From Corynespora cassiicola (Eukaryota > Ascomycota > Dothideomycetes > Pleosporales > Corynesporascaceae): a DNA stretch of 64,000 nt. A program made the translations under genes and the position numbers. Below, one piece after another: positions 1 to 10,786 of this stretch; positions within the stretch are counted from its first letter, which is position 1, and each line of letters starts with the position of its first letter. Under the pieces are notes generated by a model. That model was not told the origin of the DNA, ran no database searches, and saw only the letters and a list, made by a program, of their open reading frames with translations. The stretch spans positions 62,001 through 126,000 of the forward strand of contig JAEUWY010000016.1 of NCBI GenBank assembly GCA_022059125.1, in the 5' to 3' direction.

Positions 1-1165
1 CAATTGACCCCCTTTCTCTTCTTTTGGAATACGAAAGTGGGAAATGCGCCATGTTGGACCCTGGATAGTGGAGCTGGATGCACTATCTTGCGCCCTGTAT
101 GTAGAGCTTGGGGTGTATCCGCTTTGGGCAAATACCCAAAAAGCGTACGTGCGTGCGTGCGTGCGTTTCTATTTTTGGAGTGAGACATGTGCGAACTGGC
201 TGGATTGGCTGATTAGGCCGATGTACATTGATAGCTGGCTAGGTGATTATGGCGGATCCGTCGTGTGTGGTGTAGTTGACGGAGTTGGGGCCGTGCCGAG
301 GCGAGGCTGAAGGCTGTGGTGCGTTATGTGAGATGCATGCATGTGGTTCTAGATGCGGGAGGGGGCGTTGCGGGGATTTTGGGTGAGGCATAGGGAAGTT
401 GTCGTTGCCAGTGTTGAGTCAACAGCAAAAGGTATGGCTTACGGAACCATAATGTTCTCTATTGTCTTGTATGTGGATCTTAGTCATGTGAAGTACCGAC
501 GGAGTGTGGCGTAGATGTGACTGTTCGCCGTGGTTGAAGTCCGTAGGCGCAGTAGCAAGGGCAGGTCAAGGACTTATGCCATTTGGGAAATGCCGTCCAT
601 CCTTCATCACATGAGCAGTCTATGCCACGCTCCTGTCCCGTTTTCTTGCTGCGGCCGGTTTTCTTGTTGGTGGCAAAAGATTTGTTGACCTTAGGGAGAA
701 GCGCCCTGCATAATTGCAAATACCTAGGCAACATCTTGTTTGCAAAGGACGTGTCTTCGATCCAAGGATCCACTCGAAGGCTCCACCAAGGAAACTCCAC
801 ATGAATTCCCATCTAGACACTGGGGCTCTGGGAACACACCCATGGTTCTGGTCAGAGCAACCGAAGAACACGTGTGCGAACGTAGTGCTAGGGCTGAATG
901 AGTCGACTAATGGCAATGAATCAATTTCCAAACGAGTGTAAGCTATCTGACTATCTAAATGGGCGACTGTGAGAAATGGCTTGTGTAGATACAAATCATT
1001 TTTTTCCAAGCTCAGGTCCCCACAAGTAAATAATATCCTCCTCGCGCAGCTCTTTCGCCACGGTTTCCTAAAATTCTGCGGTATCTGTCGCCGGTCTCAT
1101 TAGGTAAACACATAAAAAACCTGCACTTATCGTGAAGGCCTTTTATTCGCTGCTGCTCTGCCTGC
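1..1165. other. Gene-poor stretch
   Basis: No coding region is supported here. Open frames of 60-130 codons occur on both strands but overlap each other and show no recognisable domain or plausible intron structure. The only clear structure is the short TGCG microsatellite near position 150. Confidence 0.6.
144..166. repeat. TGCG/CGTG microsatellite
   Basis: About five tandem copies of a four-base unit (TGCG) lie in non-coding sequence. This is a simple repeat likely to vary in length between isolates. Confidence 0.85.
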
Positions 1166-2845
1166 TCATAGGCCCAAACTATCAGGCAATGGTTGATCGT
1201 TCATGATATTCATCTCCCTGATACTAGACAACGTTGCTCCTGCTGTAACTGGATTTCTGTTGATGTGATCTAACGGGTCGTCCTTTGGAGGAGGGGGCGG
1301 TGGGACCTTCGCGGAGTCGGTCTGCGAGTTGAGCGATTGGCTTGACAAGACTCTCCTCGTAGACGGTCGTGAACTTCTTTGAGATGTCCTTCCGCGCACA
1401 ACCTGAAGCGACACCTGTCGAGGCTGTGGTGGGCTTGAGCCCAGCTCGAAGATGGAGTTCGGGCGGGAGGTTTCAGTGCTCGTCACATTTTCCAATCTCG
1501 GCCCATCATCGGTGGGGAAAGCATTGCCTGCGAGTCCCGAGGCCTCCCTTTCCTCTTCTTCGTCGCATGTCGAGCTCGAGTCACAAATCTCGACTGCATC
1601 CGCTTGCTGAGGCTTCGATCTTCTTTTCATCCACAGCGCCTCGTAATACCCTTTTTCAAAGTGGTTTTCCAGCACCACGGTCCAAACCTGCCGTCTCAAC
1701 TCTTCAATTTTACGATATTCATCTTCAATCTTGTCGCTTGATTGTTTATGCCTGGCTAGATCACTTTCCAATCTACCAATCTCATCTAGAGACTTCTGGG
1801 AATCTGGATGCTTTTCCGTCTCGCTCCAAACGACCAATCTAAGATCGTCGAAGAGTAATTTTGCCACCTGCTCCTTCCGTACAGAGGCTTGAATTGGTCT
1901 AGGTAGCTCATTCCATTTGTTTATGCACTCCAAGATTCGACTGTACAGAAGGTCCAAGGAACAAGTCGGAAGTAGGAACTCCTTGTACCAAGAGATGAAC
2001 TCGGCCCATGTGACGGCATGCGTGAAGTATTGCAGAGCAACGTAGAAATTACTTCTACCCAAAGGAAGCAAATTGTGATTTCGCTTGAGATCCCAGTTTT
2101 CTGAGATTCGACAAATCAGGGGTGCGTACAGCTCCAGTGAACTCCAGAATGCATCGCTGGCGATGATGGATGCGATTTGACCTTCGGTGGCGTATTTGCA
2201 CAGTTTTCTCTTGGCTTGAATCGCGTCGTTAGTTTGGTCGTTCCAATGGACCACACGAGATAGGAAATGTCTTCTGATATCTTCCTTGGAGATCCCATGT
2301 CCTTGTGAAAACCGCCCAGTGTGGATGTCGTTCCCTCCGTAAAACAGAGTCACAGATATATCTGTGGCTCGACACCCAAATTGCTTTGTTTTTTGGTCTC
2401 CTTCTGAAAGCTTGTTTTTCGTTGATGAGAAAATCGGAGAGTCTCTGTGACTCTGAAGCCAGCATTCGACTGACACATCAGGATGGGGGATGGTTGAGTT
2501 CTGTACGATTCCATTCGTTATGTCGAACTGCCATTTGCTTGACAACACAATGTATTTTAGGATACGCTCCCCGATATCCGCGGAGTCGACCGAGCGTCTT
2601 GATTGGAAAAACCCACGTTTGAAGTCGATGCAGAAATTTCCACTCAGAGGAGTTTGAATATTTTGTCGAATATGTTCAAGTGCCGCCTTTTGCTGACTTA
2701 AGGTCCCCCAGCCTTCATCTCTCTCTGGCATCTTTTTTTCGTTTCTTTGCTTGGATTTGTCTTTTATGGTCTTCCCTAGAAAGCCAAGAACGACCGTTCC
2801 CGCAGCGCCAGCCGCGAGGCCAAGGGCGAGTTCCGTAATTAGCAT
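1166..2845 (-). CDS. Orphan 559-aa protein with hydrophobic N-terminal helix
   Basis: A single-exon open frame of 559 residues; I do not recognise the family. Residues 1-25 form a glycine/alanine-rich hydrophobic segment (LGLAAGAAGTVVLGFLG) followed by a lysine/arginine-rich stretch, as in an N-terminal membrane anchor or insertion helix. The middle (about 50-350) is mixed and could be globular. Residues about 355-400 are highly charged and heptad-like, suggesting a coiled coil. After about residue 430 the chain is acidic, then Ser/Pro/Arg rich with a run of six prolines, so probably disordered. The start is the first ATG, directly before the hydrophobic segment. It lies in a gene-poor segment with a decayed HET gene 2 kb away, which hints at an accessory or incompatibility-type role, but that is inference only. 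Confidence 0.6.
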   Translation of the reverse strand: MLITELALGLAAGAAGTVVLGFLGKTIKDKSKQRNEKKMPERDEGWGTLSQQKAALEHIRQNIQTPLSGNFCIDFKRGFFQSRRSVDSADIGERILKYIVLSSKWQFDITNGIVQNSTIPHPDVSVECWLQSHRDSPIFSSTKNKLSEGDQKTKQFGCRATDISVTLFYGGNDIHTGRFSQGHGISKEDIRRHFLSRVVHWNDQTNDAIQAKRKLCKYATEGQIASIIASDAFWSSLELYAPLICRISENWDLKRNHNLLPLGRSNFYVALQYFTHAVTWAEFISWYKEFLLPTCSLDLLYSRILECINKWNELPRPIQASVRKEQVAKLLFDDLRLVVWSETEKHPDSQKSLDEIGRLESDLARHKQSSDKIEDEYRKIEELRRQVWTVVLENHFEKGYYEALWMKRRSKPQQADAVEICDSSSTCDEEEEREASGLAGNAFPTDDGPRLENVTSTETSRPNSIFELGSSPPQPRQVSLQVVRGRTSQRSSRPSTRRVLSSQSLNSQTDSAKVPPPPPPKDDPLDHINRNPVTAGATLSSIREMNIMNDQPLPDSLGL

Positions 2846-3399
2846 CTTGAGTTGGAAAACCCTTTGTAATTTTTGCGTCTGTTATTTTGCGCTTAGGGAC
2901 TGAGATTGCCGATGACTGTTTCGCGAATTCTTTTTTGTTTGCTGATACAAGAGAAAATGGTTCAAGCGTAGATCATGTTTATATAGCATCATATGTATAG
3001 ATGAGCCTTACTAACTCTACAGTCAAGGATTTTGACTATCGAATTGGTCACCACCTATTTAGTCATGTCGGATGTTTTTATGGCGCTTAGGATGACTGTT
3101 AGTTGACTATGATGAAGGGAGACTGAGTCTCTTCCGAATCGACCCATGAAACCGGCGATCTAAAATGAAAATATTGGACGAATTCCAGTCAACGTAGTAT
3201 CTTTCGAGCCAGTAATGTGTCGTCTTAACTTTTATTTACTTCCTATATCAGGTTCAAACCCTATTCTAGAAATATTTCATTAAGCATATCTCTATGAAAG
3301 TTTGGTCCATATGTTAACTCTTGCTCTAAGCTGAACCGAACTCAAAACACCCGTACCATCTCCATCCAATGGTTAGTTCGTGTTACTCCTTCGAATATC
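2846..3399. other. Intergenic, no feature seen
   Basis: Moderately AT-rich upstream region of the orphan gene. No coding potential or clear promoter element was recognised. Confidence 0.5.
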
Positions 3400-4075
3400 T
3401 TAATATACTTCAGGAGCAAAAGCGTTCATCTCTGATGATTCGTACTGGACGATGCTCTCACCAAGACACCACGCAATATCCCGTTTCGTGAATGAATTTT
3501 CCCATGGATATTTGTCGTGCGGCATTCCGATAGTTTCGTCCCAATTTGAAACGCGCCATAGTATGTGTCCCCACATTTCTTTTTCATCGGGGAATATCTC
3601 ATGATTTTTACAGTACATGCGCCGAGCTTCATAGGAATAGTAATGATCGTTCCAGTCCTCTCCACTCTTCAAGCCCTCTGCGATTTCCACTGAACGTATC
3701 TTTTCTCTGACAAAAGCAAATATTTCCTTCTCCAACATCGGAGTATATTTGTCCTTAAGAGAAAAGAACGGTCGAAGACTATTTTTTTTCAACTATGTTG
3801 CAGAAGTGATGGTATTTATTCGCTTCGCTTTCTCCTGGCTCGAGGAACTCATTATTATCACCCATCAAAATTCGTAGAGTATGGGCAAGCTTTAAACGCG
3901 GACATATCTCTTCCAGATCATCCGTTCACCAGTAAAAATGAATCTGGAGTTGAAAACATATTCGGTCGTCGATCTGGCCAGCTTCGAAAAACTTTTCCAG
4001 GTCTGGGTCCGAGTACAGCACCCCTGATCTATCACCCCAGTTCAACATCCGTCGAAAAAGTCGGAGCTGTGGATC
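3400..4075 (-). pseudogene. Decayed orphan gene (nonsense plus frameshift)
   Basis: The 3' part (3400-3792) reads 130 codons, rich in aromatic and acidic residues, ending NAFAPEVY. Translating further upstream in the next frame gives another continuous coding-like stretch from the ATG at 4046-4048, with short segments such as SGVLYSDPDLEKFFEAGQ and KLAHTLRILMGDNNEF. The two parts are separated by a run of eight A on the coding strand (3782-3789); seven would keep one frame. The upstream part also carries an in-frame TGA at 3926-3928. Together they look like one protein of at least about 215 residues with two disabling lesions. I do not recognise the family. The 130-codon piece could instead be a short real gene, but the smooth continuation across the A-run argues for a pseudogene. 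The true 5' end is not clear. Confidence 0.55.
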
Positions 4076-4967
4076 TTGGGTTCCGTGTCATTTGGGCTAG
4101 ATCGCAGGTACAACGTGATTGATAGGTCGTGTTTCAAAGGACCCTCCGAGTCCGAAAATATGTTCAGAATAACAAATTTTGGTATTTTTTGAGAAGGTAT
4201 GAGGCTACGAGAAGTGAAAAGAAGAATTGGCATGACGTAATCAATGTGTGTCAACAGGGAGAAAGTCACCGAAAAGCAGTCAAGAGAGTGTGAATCAGAC
4301 GAATCTATAGTCATAGGTGGGAAATCACAACAGATTACTTTACTCAACTCTTAGAAGAGGCAAAGTGATTTGGGATATTTCTTTGTTGCTTGCTCAATAG
4401 AAAATTCATGTTATAATGAGTGCATGTTTGCAAAGAACGATGGTCAAATGACATTGCATCACATACCTACCTTGCTTGCATCATCTGCGTATTAACAAAA
4501 TGGAGCAGTTGTATTACTTTTGGTGCTTTTAACATGGGGGTGCTGCTGTCGGTGTACCCTAAGACTGTTTGAGGATCGTATGCTACGTATTATGATGATA
4601 TACATTTGGCCGAGTCGACTACGGAGCTCATAGTCTATAAAGAGAGCATGGAAATTGATGAACTCAACAATGTGACGATATTCTGATCATAAAGGTCCTA
4701 AAATGGGCCTCCAATACATATATTAGGGGTAAGCTGCCAAGTGGCTTGAGCATATTGATCATTCGTCAAAAAGCACAGCCACAAAGTAGACCGCTGTGGC
4801 CTACACCCACTTCGCGCCATAATCACCCTAAATTCTTATCATTCCCTTTCCCCACCTCCAGATCTACGATGAATCGAGGATCCCACCTATCTCGCACCAT
4901 TCACGCAGTAGCCAACAATACTTTTTCCTCTAGCTCCGTTGTCGCATGAATCGCGCCTGAGGCGGAG
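4076..4967. other. Intergenic, no feature seen
   Basis: AT-rich sequence between two pseudogenes. A 101-codon minus-strand frame at 4042-4347 overlaps the decayed gene in another frame and has no recognisable domain, so I do not call it. Confidence 0.5.
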
Positions 4968-6401
4968 ATGATGGCGGGGCTTGCTAGCCTGGCGGGGCGG
5001 GCGCTGTTCGAGCATCAACCACTGGACTTGACAAAACGACAGATCCGGCTGGTAAAAATTTCCCGACAAGACCCGAAATCTCCTATTCGATGAGACCTCG
5101 AGATATTCGATCTCGAATCAACCCCACTATACATTGCGCTGTCCTATATATGGGGCAAGGAAACGCCTACGGAATCTCTATTGGTCAACGGGCACCCATT
5201 CGAAATCAGGGAAAACCTGTATAATTTCTTTTTTCATTTTTGCAAAGGTTTCCAAGATTGTAAGCGGATAAGATATAACAACTTCGCAAGATTTACAATG
5301 TCGAAAGCTACAGAGATATATTTCTGGATTGACCAGATATATAAGCTTGGAATGCAAGAATCCCCCTAGGTGCGGTGGACTAAGCTCCTTAAACTAGGCA
5401 TCGATCAGACCAACATCCGTGAACGGAACCACCAAGTACAACAAATGAGTCATGTCTATTCCAATGCGACATGTGTGTTAGCATGGCTTGGCTGCGACCA
5501 ACAGTACGTCGATGCTGTTCACAAGTTCCGTGACACCGGAAACCTTTCAGAGCTGGAATTCTTATTGTCCAACAAATACTTCACTCGGCTATGGGTAGTT
5601 CAAGAGATTTTGCTTGCAAAAGACCTGCAATTTGCTTGCAGCGATATTATGTTGCCTTTGAAACGGCTCTTGACGACATTCTGCTCGCTGCACCTCAAAA
5701 ACACTTCATTCAAGGCAGCGAGGTTTCTCTTCGCTGACCAACTTCAAATCCCGTACTCTGAAGACTCAACAAGTGAAGAAGCCGGAGTAACTTCCAAAAA
5801 ATTTTACGAGCATCAACATAGGCGTCTTCCCAGTCTCTACAACTGTCTATCAAAATATAGCGAATGCGAATGTGTCGACCCCAGAGACAAATTCTACGGG
5901 CTCATAGGGCTTTGTGGCATGGAAGACTACCAGGCCGACTACAAAAAATCAGTACGAGAAGTTTTTGCTGACGCAATAGTTGCTGTCGCAATGGAATGGA
6001 ACAACCAACCTCTATTAGAATTCCCTGTGGAGCTTTTGTTTGATGAACCACTACGCTACGGCCATTCATCTTGGCGGGTCTATAATGGGCTAGCTACCAG
6101 ACTTGCATCAAATATGGGGTTGAGCCTGTCCAGGGTGCAGATTCAGAATATGTGGAATTTGTCGAAGCACATTCCTCGCTTCCCATCGCTTCACCACAAT
6201 GGGGAAGGGAGCTTTGATCTCTGGAGGGTTTGTTTCTATAATCTTGTTCTAAACATGGTGCCTCCTATGTGGAATGGAATGTGCACTATTGGCGAGTTAG
6301 ACGAGGGAGAAGAGTTTGTCCCAGGCGTTATTTCTTCACCAAAAAGGCTCCTAGGTACTTTGTATGTTAGAAAGCATCTAGGCCTTGAAAGAGGCAGGTA
6401 G
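4968..6401 (+). pseudogene. HET-domain (heterokaryon incompatibility) pseudogene
   Basis: HET proteins trigger incompatibility-type cell death in filamentous fungi. Reading from the ATG at 4968 gives a HET N-terminus: IRLVKISRQ, the block YIALSYIWG, then LVNGHPFEIRENL, the WIDQ block at about 5325-5340, and after a gap IDQTNIRERNHQVQQM, ATCVLAWLG and, further on, DPRDKFYGLIGL. Two lesions break it. A TGA at 5091-5093 lies inside the first block, where family members usually carry an arginine, cysteine or similar residue. The expected intron at 5341-5397 (57 bp, ending AAACTAG) begins ATAAGC where GTAAGC is expected. Splicing there would restore the conserved WID.ICIDQ motif exactly; unspliced, a TAG follows. 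The downstream 343 codons remain open. Both changes can be explained by C-to-T or G-to-A mutation, as RIP produces. A shortened product starting at an internal codon cannot be excluded. Confidence 0.85.
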
Positions 6402-6537
6402 AAGACATATAGTAAGAGAAATTGATTATGTATAGCTAGTAGTACCAAGAAATTAAAAATACAGGTTTTGATTGCATGGCAATGCGTTTCAGTTTCACCG
6501 CGAAGTATCCTGACAACGTCTCCCGTTATGCCCTGCT

Positions 6538-7149
6538 TTATTCGATAATGATGTGGAAGCCGACCGGGCACTTTCCGCGGCCCCCATTATTCTGGTTGAA
6601 CGAGAGTGTGGTATCATTGCTGCAGATGCTACCACCAACACTAGTGAAGTCCTGACCGGGGGTGTAGTCGCATGGGCCACCGCCGAGACGGTATGCGTTG
6701 CCAAGTTTGATGATAGGAGCATCTGTGAAAGGAGGGGCTAGTGGTGGTTGGTTGTTCCACGTCGTCTGTCCAGCAACAGGGAACCGTATGCCGAGGTTTC
6801 CCTGGAAGATGATGTTTCCGGGCCCCTTTTCAGACTGATCTTGCTGGCAGCCGCCGAGGAAGAGAGCGAGACTGCACGTCTTGTTTTGCGCCGACGCGGG
6901 GATGTCGAATTTAGTGAGGGTGCATTTGTCGTGGGGCGTGACTATGGCTGACTGGCCGGCTGGGAAGGCCTTGTTGGGGTTCTTTTGAGAGATGGGCTGC
7001 AAGAAAGTTGGATTGAGGGTGCCAGGAGGAAGCTGGCCAGTCGGGGCTATCTGAGGGATCGTAGGACATTGCGAAGCTCTGGGAGCAAGTGCGGCCGGAA
7101 TAGCAACGACCGAGGAAACAAAAAGGGCGAATAAGGTGGTAGTCTTCAT
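6538..7149 (-). CDS. Secreted protein, possibly But2-type domain
   Basis: Single exon, 203 residues. The ATG at 7149 is chosen because it is followed at once by a typical secretory signal peptide (MKTTTLFALFVSSVVAIPAALA); the frame continues upstream but adds an implausible leader. The mature part has six cysteines (in the segments SQCPTI, DKCTL, KTCSL, GGCQQ, GGPCDY, SICSND) plus one near the C-terminus (GKCPVGF), and an NKT sequon. The alternating hydrophobic pattern ending in VGFHIIIE suggests a beta-sandwich. The layout recalls small fungal secreted proteins carrying a But2 C-terminal domain (PF09792), but the match is by eye only. Likely extracellular or cell-wall associated. No membrane segment or GPI signal is visible beyond the leader. 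Confidence 0.8.
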   Translation of the reverse strand: MKTTTLFALFVSSVVAIPAALAPRASQCPTIPQIAPTGQLPPGTLNPTFLQPISQKNPNKAFPAGQSAIVTPHDKCTLTKFDIPASAQNKTCSLALFLGGCQQDQSEKGPGNIIFQGNLGIRFPVAGQTTWNNQPPLAPPFTDAPIIKLGNAYRLGGGPCDYTPGQDFTSVGGSICSNDTTLSFNQNNGGRGKCPVGFHIIIE

Positions 7150-7975
7150 CTTGAAGAGAAGGGAGATGTTCTGGTGCGAACTTGAAGAAGTGCCGGAGCG
7201 TTGAGGCGGGGAAATGAAAGACTGATGCAGATAGAGAGCACGACATGAGGACATTCCTCCACGACTTTATATGAAGACAGAGCATTCATTAAACCATGTC
7301 CTAGTACTAAGAGGTCCGACTCGTGCCTGGCGAGAAAGGCTTGTCACGGATAAGTCGAAACGAAGCCTGACGCCACTCTGCATGCAATTTATTGAATTCT
7401 CAGCTTCAACACGAAAGAGTAAGCTTTTAGTCCGACTGTAGCGCAAAAAGGTTATTTCCCGATGCTTGCTCTAAAAAAAGACGATGGATTCTATAGAGAC
7501 TGCGGAGTTGGCAATACGGACCTGGAGGCAGTGGCATATCAGCGCTTGCGGAGGGATTTTGGGCACAGGGAGTACCATTGTCTGGAGAGTTCCACGGGCA
7601 TATTCGTGCATGGCCCTGATCTAGTTCACGATCCCACAGGGGTTTGACGGCATGGCTGTGCCTCTTCCACCGCGCCCCAGAAAACGTTGGTGCGTTCTAG
7701 TGCTCAGCTCGGCGTGTGGGAGCGATTTTTACAGGCCAGACGTAAGCGAGCAGGCCCCCACATGGACGCGGGGCTGGGGCTGGACCTGGAGCTGACCGCC
7801 CACTTACTCGTTGCGACTTAGACGTTTTAGCTGGAGCATGGGGCTTTTCTCATTCATCACACATCCGTCGCATGCCAGGCTAGAACACAAATGGCGTATT
7901 TTAGTAACTGGCTTTTGTATATCCAACTGTTGCTCGCCAGATCACACCCAGACTTGTACAGTTCTCCGTCGGGGG
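7150..7975. other. Intergenic, no gene supported
   Basis: Upstream region of the secreted protein and unassigned DNA. Short frames occur, but none has a recognisable domain. Confidence 0.5.
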
Positions 7976-8323
7976 CTAGGCATGGCATTTTCTGTCCCCG
8001 TAGTAGCCGCATCTAACAGTGTATTTGATCGTGCCTTCAACGTTTTGCTGCGTCACATCTCGTTCGTAGTCCCTTGTGGAGCCCCTAGCACCTCGACACA
8101 CCGCGCACATGTTTGGTTTCTGCCCATTTACTATCCCGACCTCATTCGTGCTACCGCCAATGTCGTTGCACATTTGGGCAGCGTGCAGATCCCGCCAGAC
8201 GTCGAGCTGGCTTTCATCAGCCCAAGTATAGAAGATGCCGCAATCCTTTGCCAAGACTAGCAGAGGCGATGTGAGTAAGAATGCAAGTGGTGAAATGCGC
8301 CTGTTTTGCGAATCAGCTCCCAA
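7976..8323 (-). CDS. Candidate small secreted cysteine-rich protein (uncertain model)
   Basis: An open frame of about 115 codons on the minus strand begins with a basic stretch and a hydrophobic segment (ISPLAFLLTSPLLVLA) that looks like a signal peptide, followed by a hydrophilic part with six cysteines, two of them in a CAVC motif, ending KCHA. This is the profile of a fungal effector-like protein. Against it: there is no in-frame ATG before the hydrophobic segment (the frame opens with TTG). A real gene would therefore need an upstream exon, for instance spliced at the CAG just before GCGCATTTC. The opposite strand is also open over most of this interval. Treat as a candidate only. Confidence 0.3.
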   Translation of the reverse strand: MGADSQNRRISPLAFLLTSPLLVLAKDCGIFYTWADESQLDVWRDLHAAQMCNDIGGSTNEVGIVNGQKPNMCAVCRGARGSTRDYERDVTQQNVEGTIKYTVRCGYYGDRKCHA

Positions 8324-9942
8324 TCCTATCTTGTTTACACATGAGGTTTACATTGTGGAGATGGCGTAGAGATTAGTGGGCTGGGGCGATTTGACGATGA
8401 ACTTGATACCCTGTTCATCTGCGAAATGTCTCTTTAAATATCCTAGCTCGGCATCTTGCGGAAAATCGTTATCGTGAGGAGGTTTCTCCATTTGATCTGG
8501 AGTTCCTGATCGAGACACATTTCTTCACCGCCGCCCCCCTATTTGAATTTTTCGCCCAATGCTTGTGGGTATCGTAGAATCAGACCGTGTATATCGGCCC
8601 GCGAGAGGACCTTCTTCGGAGAATACCTGATGATCGCGAATTTGCTTACGTGGTATTCAAATCGAATATGCAAAAATCACACACGGACTGGTGAGTCCAA
8701 AATCGCAGACAAACACACAGGGGCTACCCCTAGCTTACGGGGTATAGCCTCACAGTTTTGTTCGCCAATCTAGCTGTACGCTGTCTTTTGGCCCTGACCG
8801 GAACCCTAGCGGATTCCGGAGTCCACAGAGCAGCAAATAAAGATTTATTCGGCCGCTCTAAATTATACATCTGGGTCATTTTTATATTTGCCCTTATACT
8901 CATGCAAGTGCTATAGCGATTAGCCGTGCTTGGCGAAAACCAGATTGTTGCATATTCGTTAACAATCCAACCAGGCACGGCTTATGCTTGCGTGGTCAGT
9001 GTACTCGCATTATCATCTACTACAAATCTCGAATACGAGAACTTTAAAAGATCGCTGTGCCGGCCAGCCGTCCTATTATCTCCACCGTGATTCACGAACT
9101 TGATAGATATGGCTAGCTGGATCGACTAACTACTTGTGGCTAGAGTTTGTCGATCGGCCCCTCCACTCCGATGAGCTATCTTCCCACATAAGGAGCTGAA
9201 GGAAGAAGCATTGATAAATTAAAACGGCCAGCTGAACTGATCAATTCTACCTCGCCCCAAAAACATTTCTCGCGTCTTCCTTGTATTTCTGCAGTTTTCA
9301 CAGATCAAGTGTGCCACCAATGAGATCGAGGAAAACACCCTGGCATGCTCCCTCGAACGTCGTCCATGGCAGAGCCAGCAGCCAAAAGCATCCCATTTTT
9401 CAAGAAACCCCACCAGAATTCTGTAACAAAATCCATTGAAACTCATAGCATTGATTAGGGGGAAAAATCTTGGAGAATCTGTCAGAGCATCCGATACATG
9501 CTAGTGCTTCAGCTTCAGCTACAGCTGTCACCTATATACACATTGCGTGTAGAGCTGCCCTAGTCACTAATCAAACACCTCAAAAGTCAGTATATAATCA
9601 TTCGAGTTGTTTTCAGAGTTCTTTGTCAGAAGTGCTTTTCTAGCAACGATGGAAGTTAGTGGTTACTAATCCTCTAGCATTGCGCATGAGGTGATCACTA
9701 ATATAGACACTGTCAACCTTAGGCTACGCCGATATAATCGAAACATCAAAAAACGGATGGGCATTAACAGTGGACGAAAACTTCGTCCGGAAAAGAGGTT
9801 CAAATGCTTCATATACTGCTGAGAATGCCCAGAAAATGAAAACCCCAACTGCCTTCGAAGTCCAACCTTGACAGCCTTCTTCAAAATTTCTTTCACAAAA
9901 AGAATCACCATCTATCCAAAGTCCAATATCTACCGTCTGAGA
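8324..9942. other. Long intergenic stretch
   Basis: No gene is supported. A TATATAA element occurs at 9591-9597, about 350 bp before the reductase start; whether it is used is unknown. Several frames of 75-82 codons overlap on both strands without family features. Confidence 0.5.
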
Positions 9943-10786
9943 ATGGCCGCATCTGCACAAGCCTTGCCTTTGGCTGGTAAAGTCGCCATCGTTACTGGCG
10001 CATCACGAGGCATTGGGGCCTCCATCGCCCTAGAGCTTGCGAATCGCGGTGCAAAGGTTCTCATCAATTCTAAGAGTAAATGCCTCAGTACTAAATTCTT
10101 TGTAGGTCGCCATCACATATGTGTCGCCAAGCAGCGCCAAATTGGCAGACGAGTTGGTATCCACTATCGACGGTCTGGGAAATGGCGCATCTGCCATCAA
10201 GATCCAAGCTGACATGGCCGACACCGAGTCGCCCAAGAAAATCGTCACCGAGACCGTCACTGCTTTCGGCGAATCTATTGATATTCTAGTCAACAATGCC
10301 GGTGTAGGCTACCAAGACCTCCTTCCGGACCTTACCATGGATGGATACAATAATGTTATGAATGTCAACGTCCGTAGCGTCATCTTCATGACGCAGGCAG
10401 TACTGCCACATCTTCGTAGCCCAGGACGCATCATCAACATTGGCTCTGCAATGGGTCGCCTTGGGTTCCCAAAATCTAGCGTCTACTCTGCCACCAAAGC
10501 TGCCCTCGAGGCCCTCAGCCGCGGCTGGGCTTCAGAGCTAGGTGTATCTGGTCACACAGTCAACGTGGTAGCTCCGGCTCTCACTGAAACAGATATGATT
10601 CAGAACCTAGTTTCAGACCCTGGATCGGCACAATTAATTCAGATGCAGAAGATGATGACTCCCCTCGAGAATAGGCTTGGCAAGCCCGAGGATATTGCTC
10701 TGGTTGTTGCCTTGATTGCAGACCCAGCAAGCAGATGGATCACTGGACAGACAATTCAGTCAGGCGGAGGTATCCTGATGACTTAA
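9943..10786 (+). CDS. Short-chain dehydrogenase/reductase (SDR)
   Basis: Cytosolic NAD(P)H-dependent oxidoreductase of the classical SDR type, similar in layout to 3-oxoacyl-ACP reductase-like enzymes, 264 residues. The cofactor motif TGASRGIG lies near residues 19-26, the structural NNAG motif (LVNNAGVGY) near the middle, the catalytic Ser in NIGSAMG, and the YxxxK pair in [10 protein letters not shown]; a C-terminal [12 protein letters not shown] completes the fold. Exons 9943-10056 and 10106-10786. The 49-bp intron is placed by phase and by the restored strand [13 protein letters not shown]. Its donor (GTTCTC) is weak. A better-looking GTAAAT donor at 10076 does not keep frame with the TTTGTAG acceptor. 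Substrate unknown; it sits head-to-tail with a thiamine-diphosphate enzyme 1.2 kb away. Confidence 0.88.
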
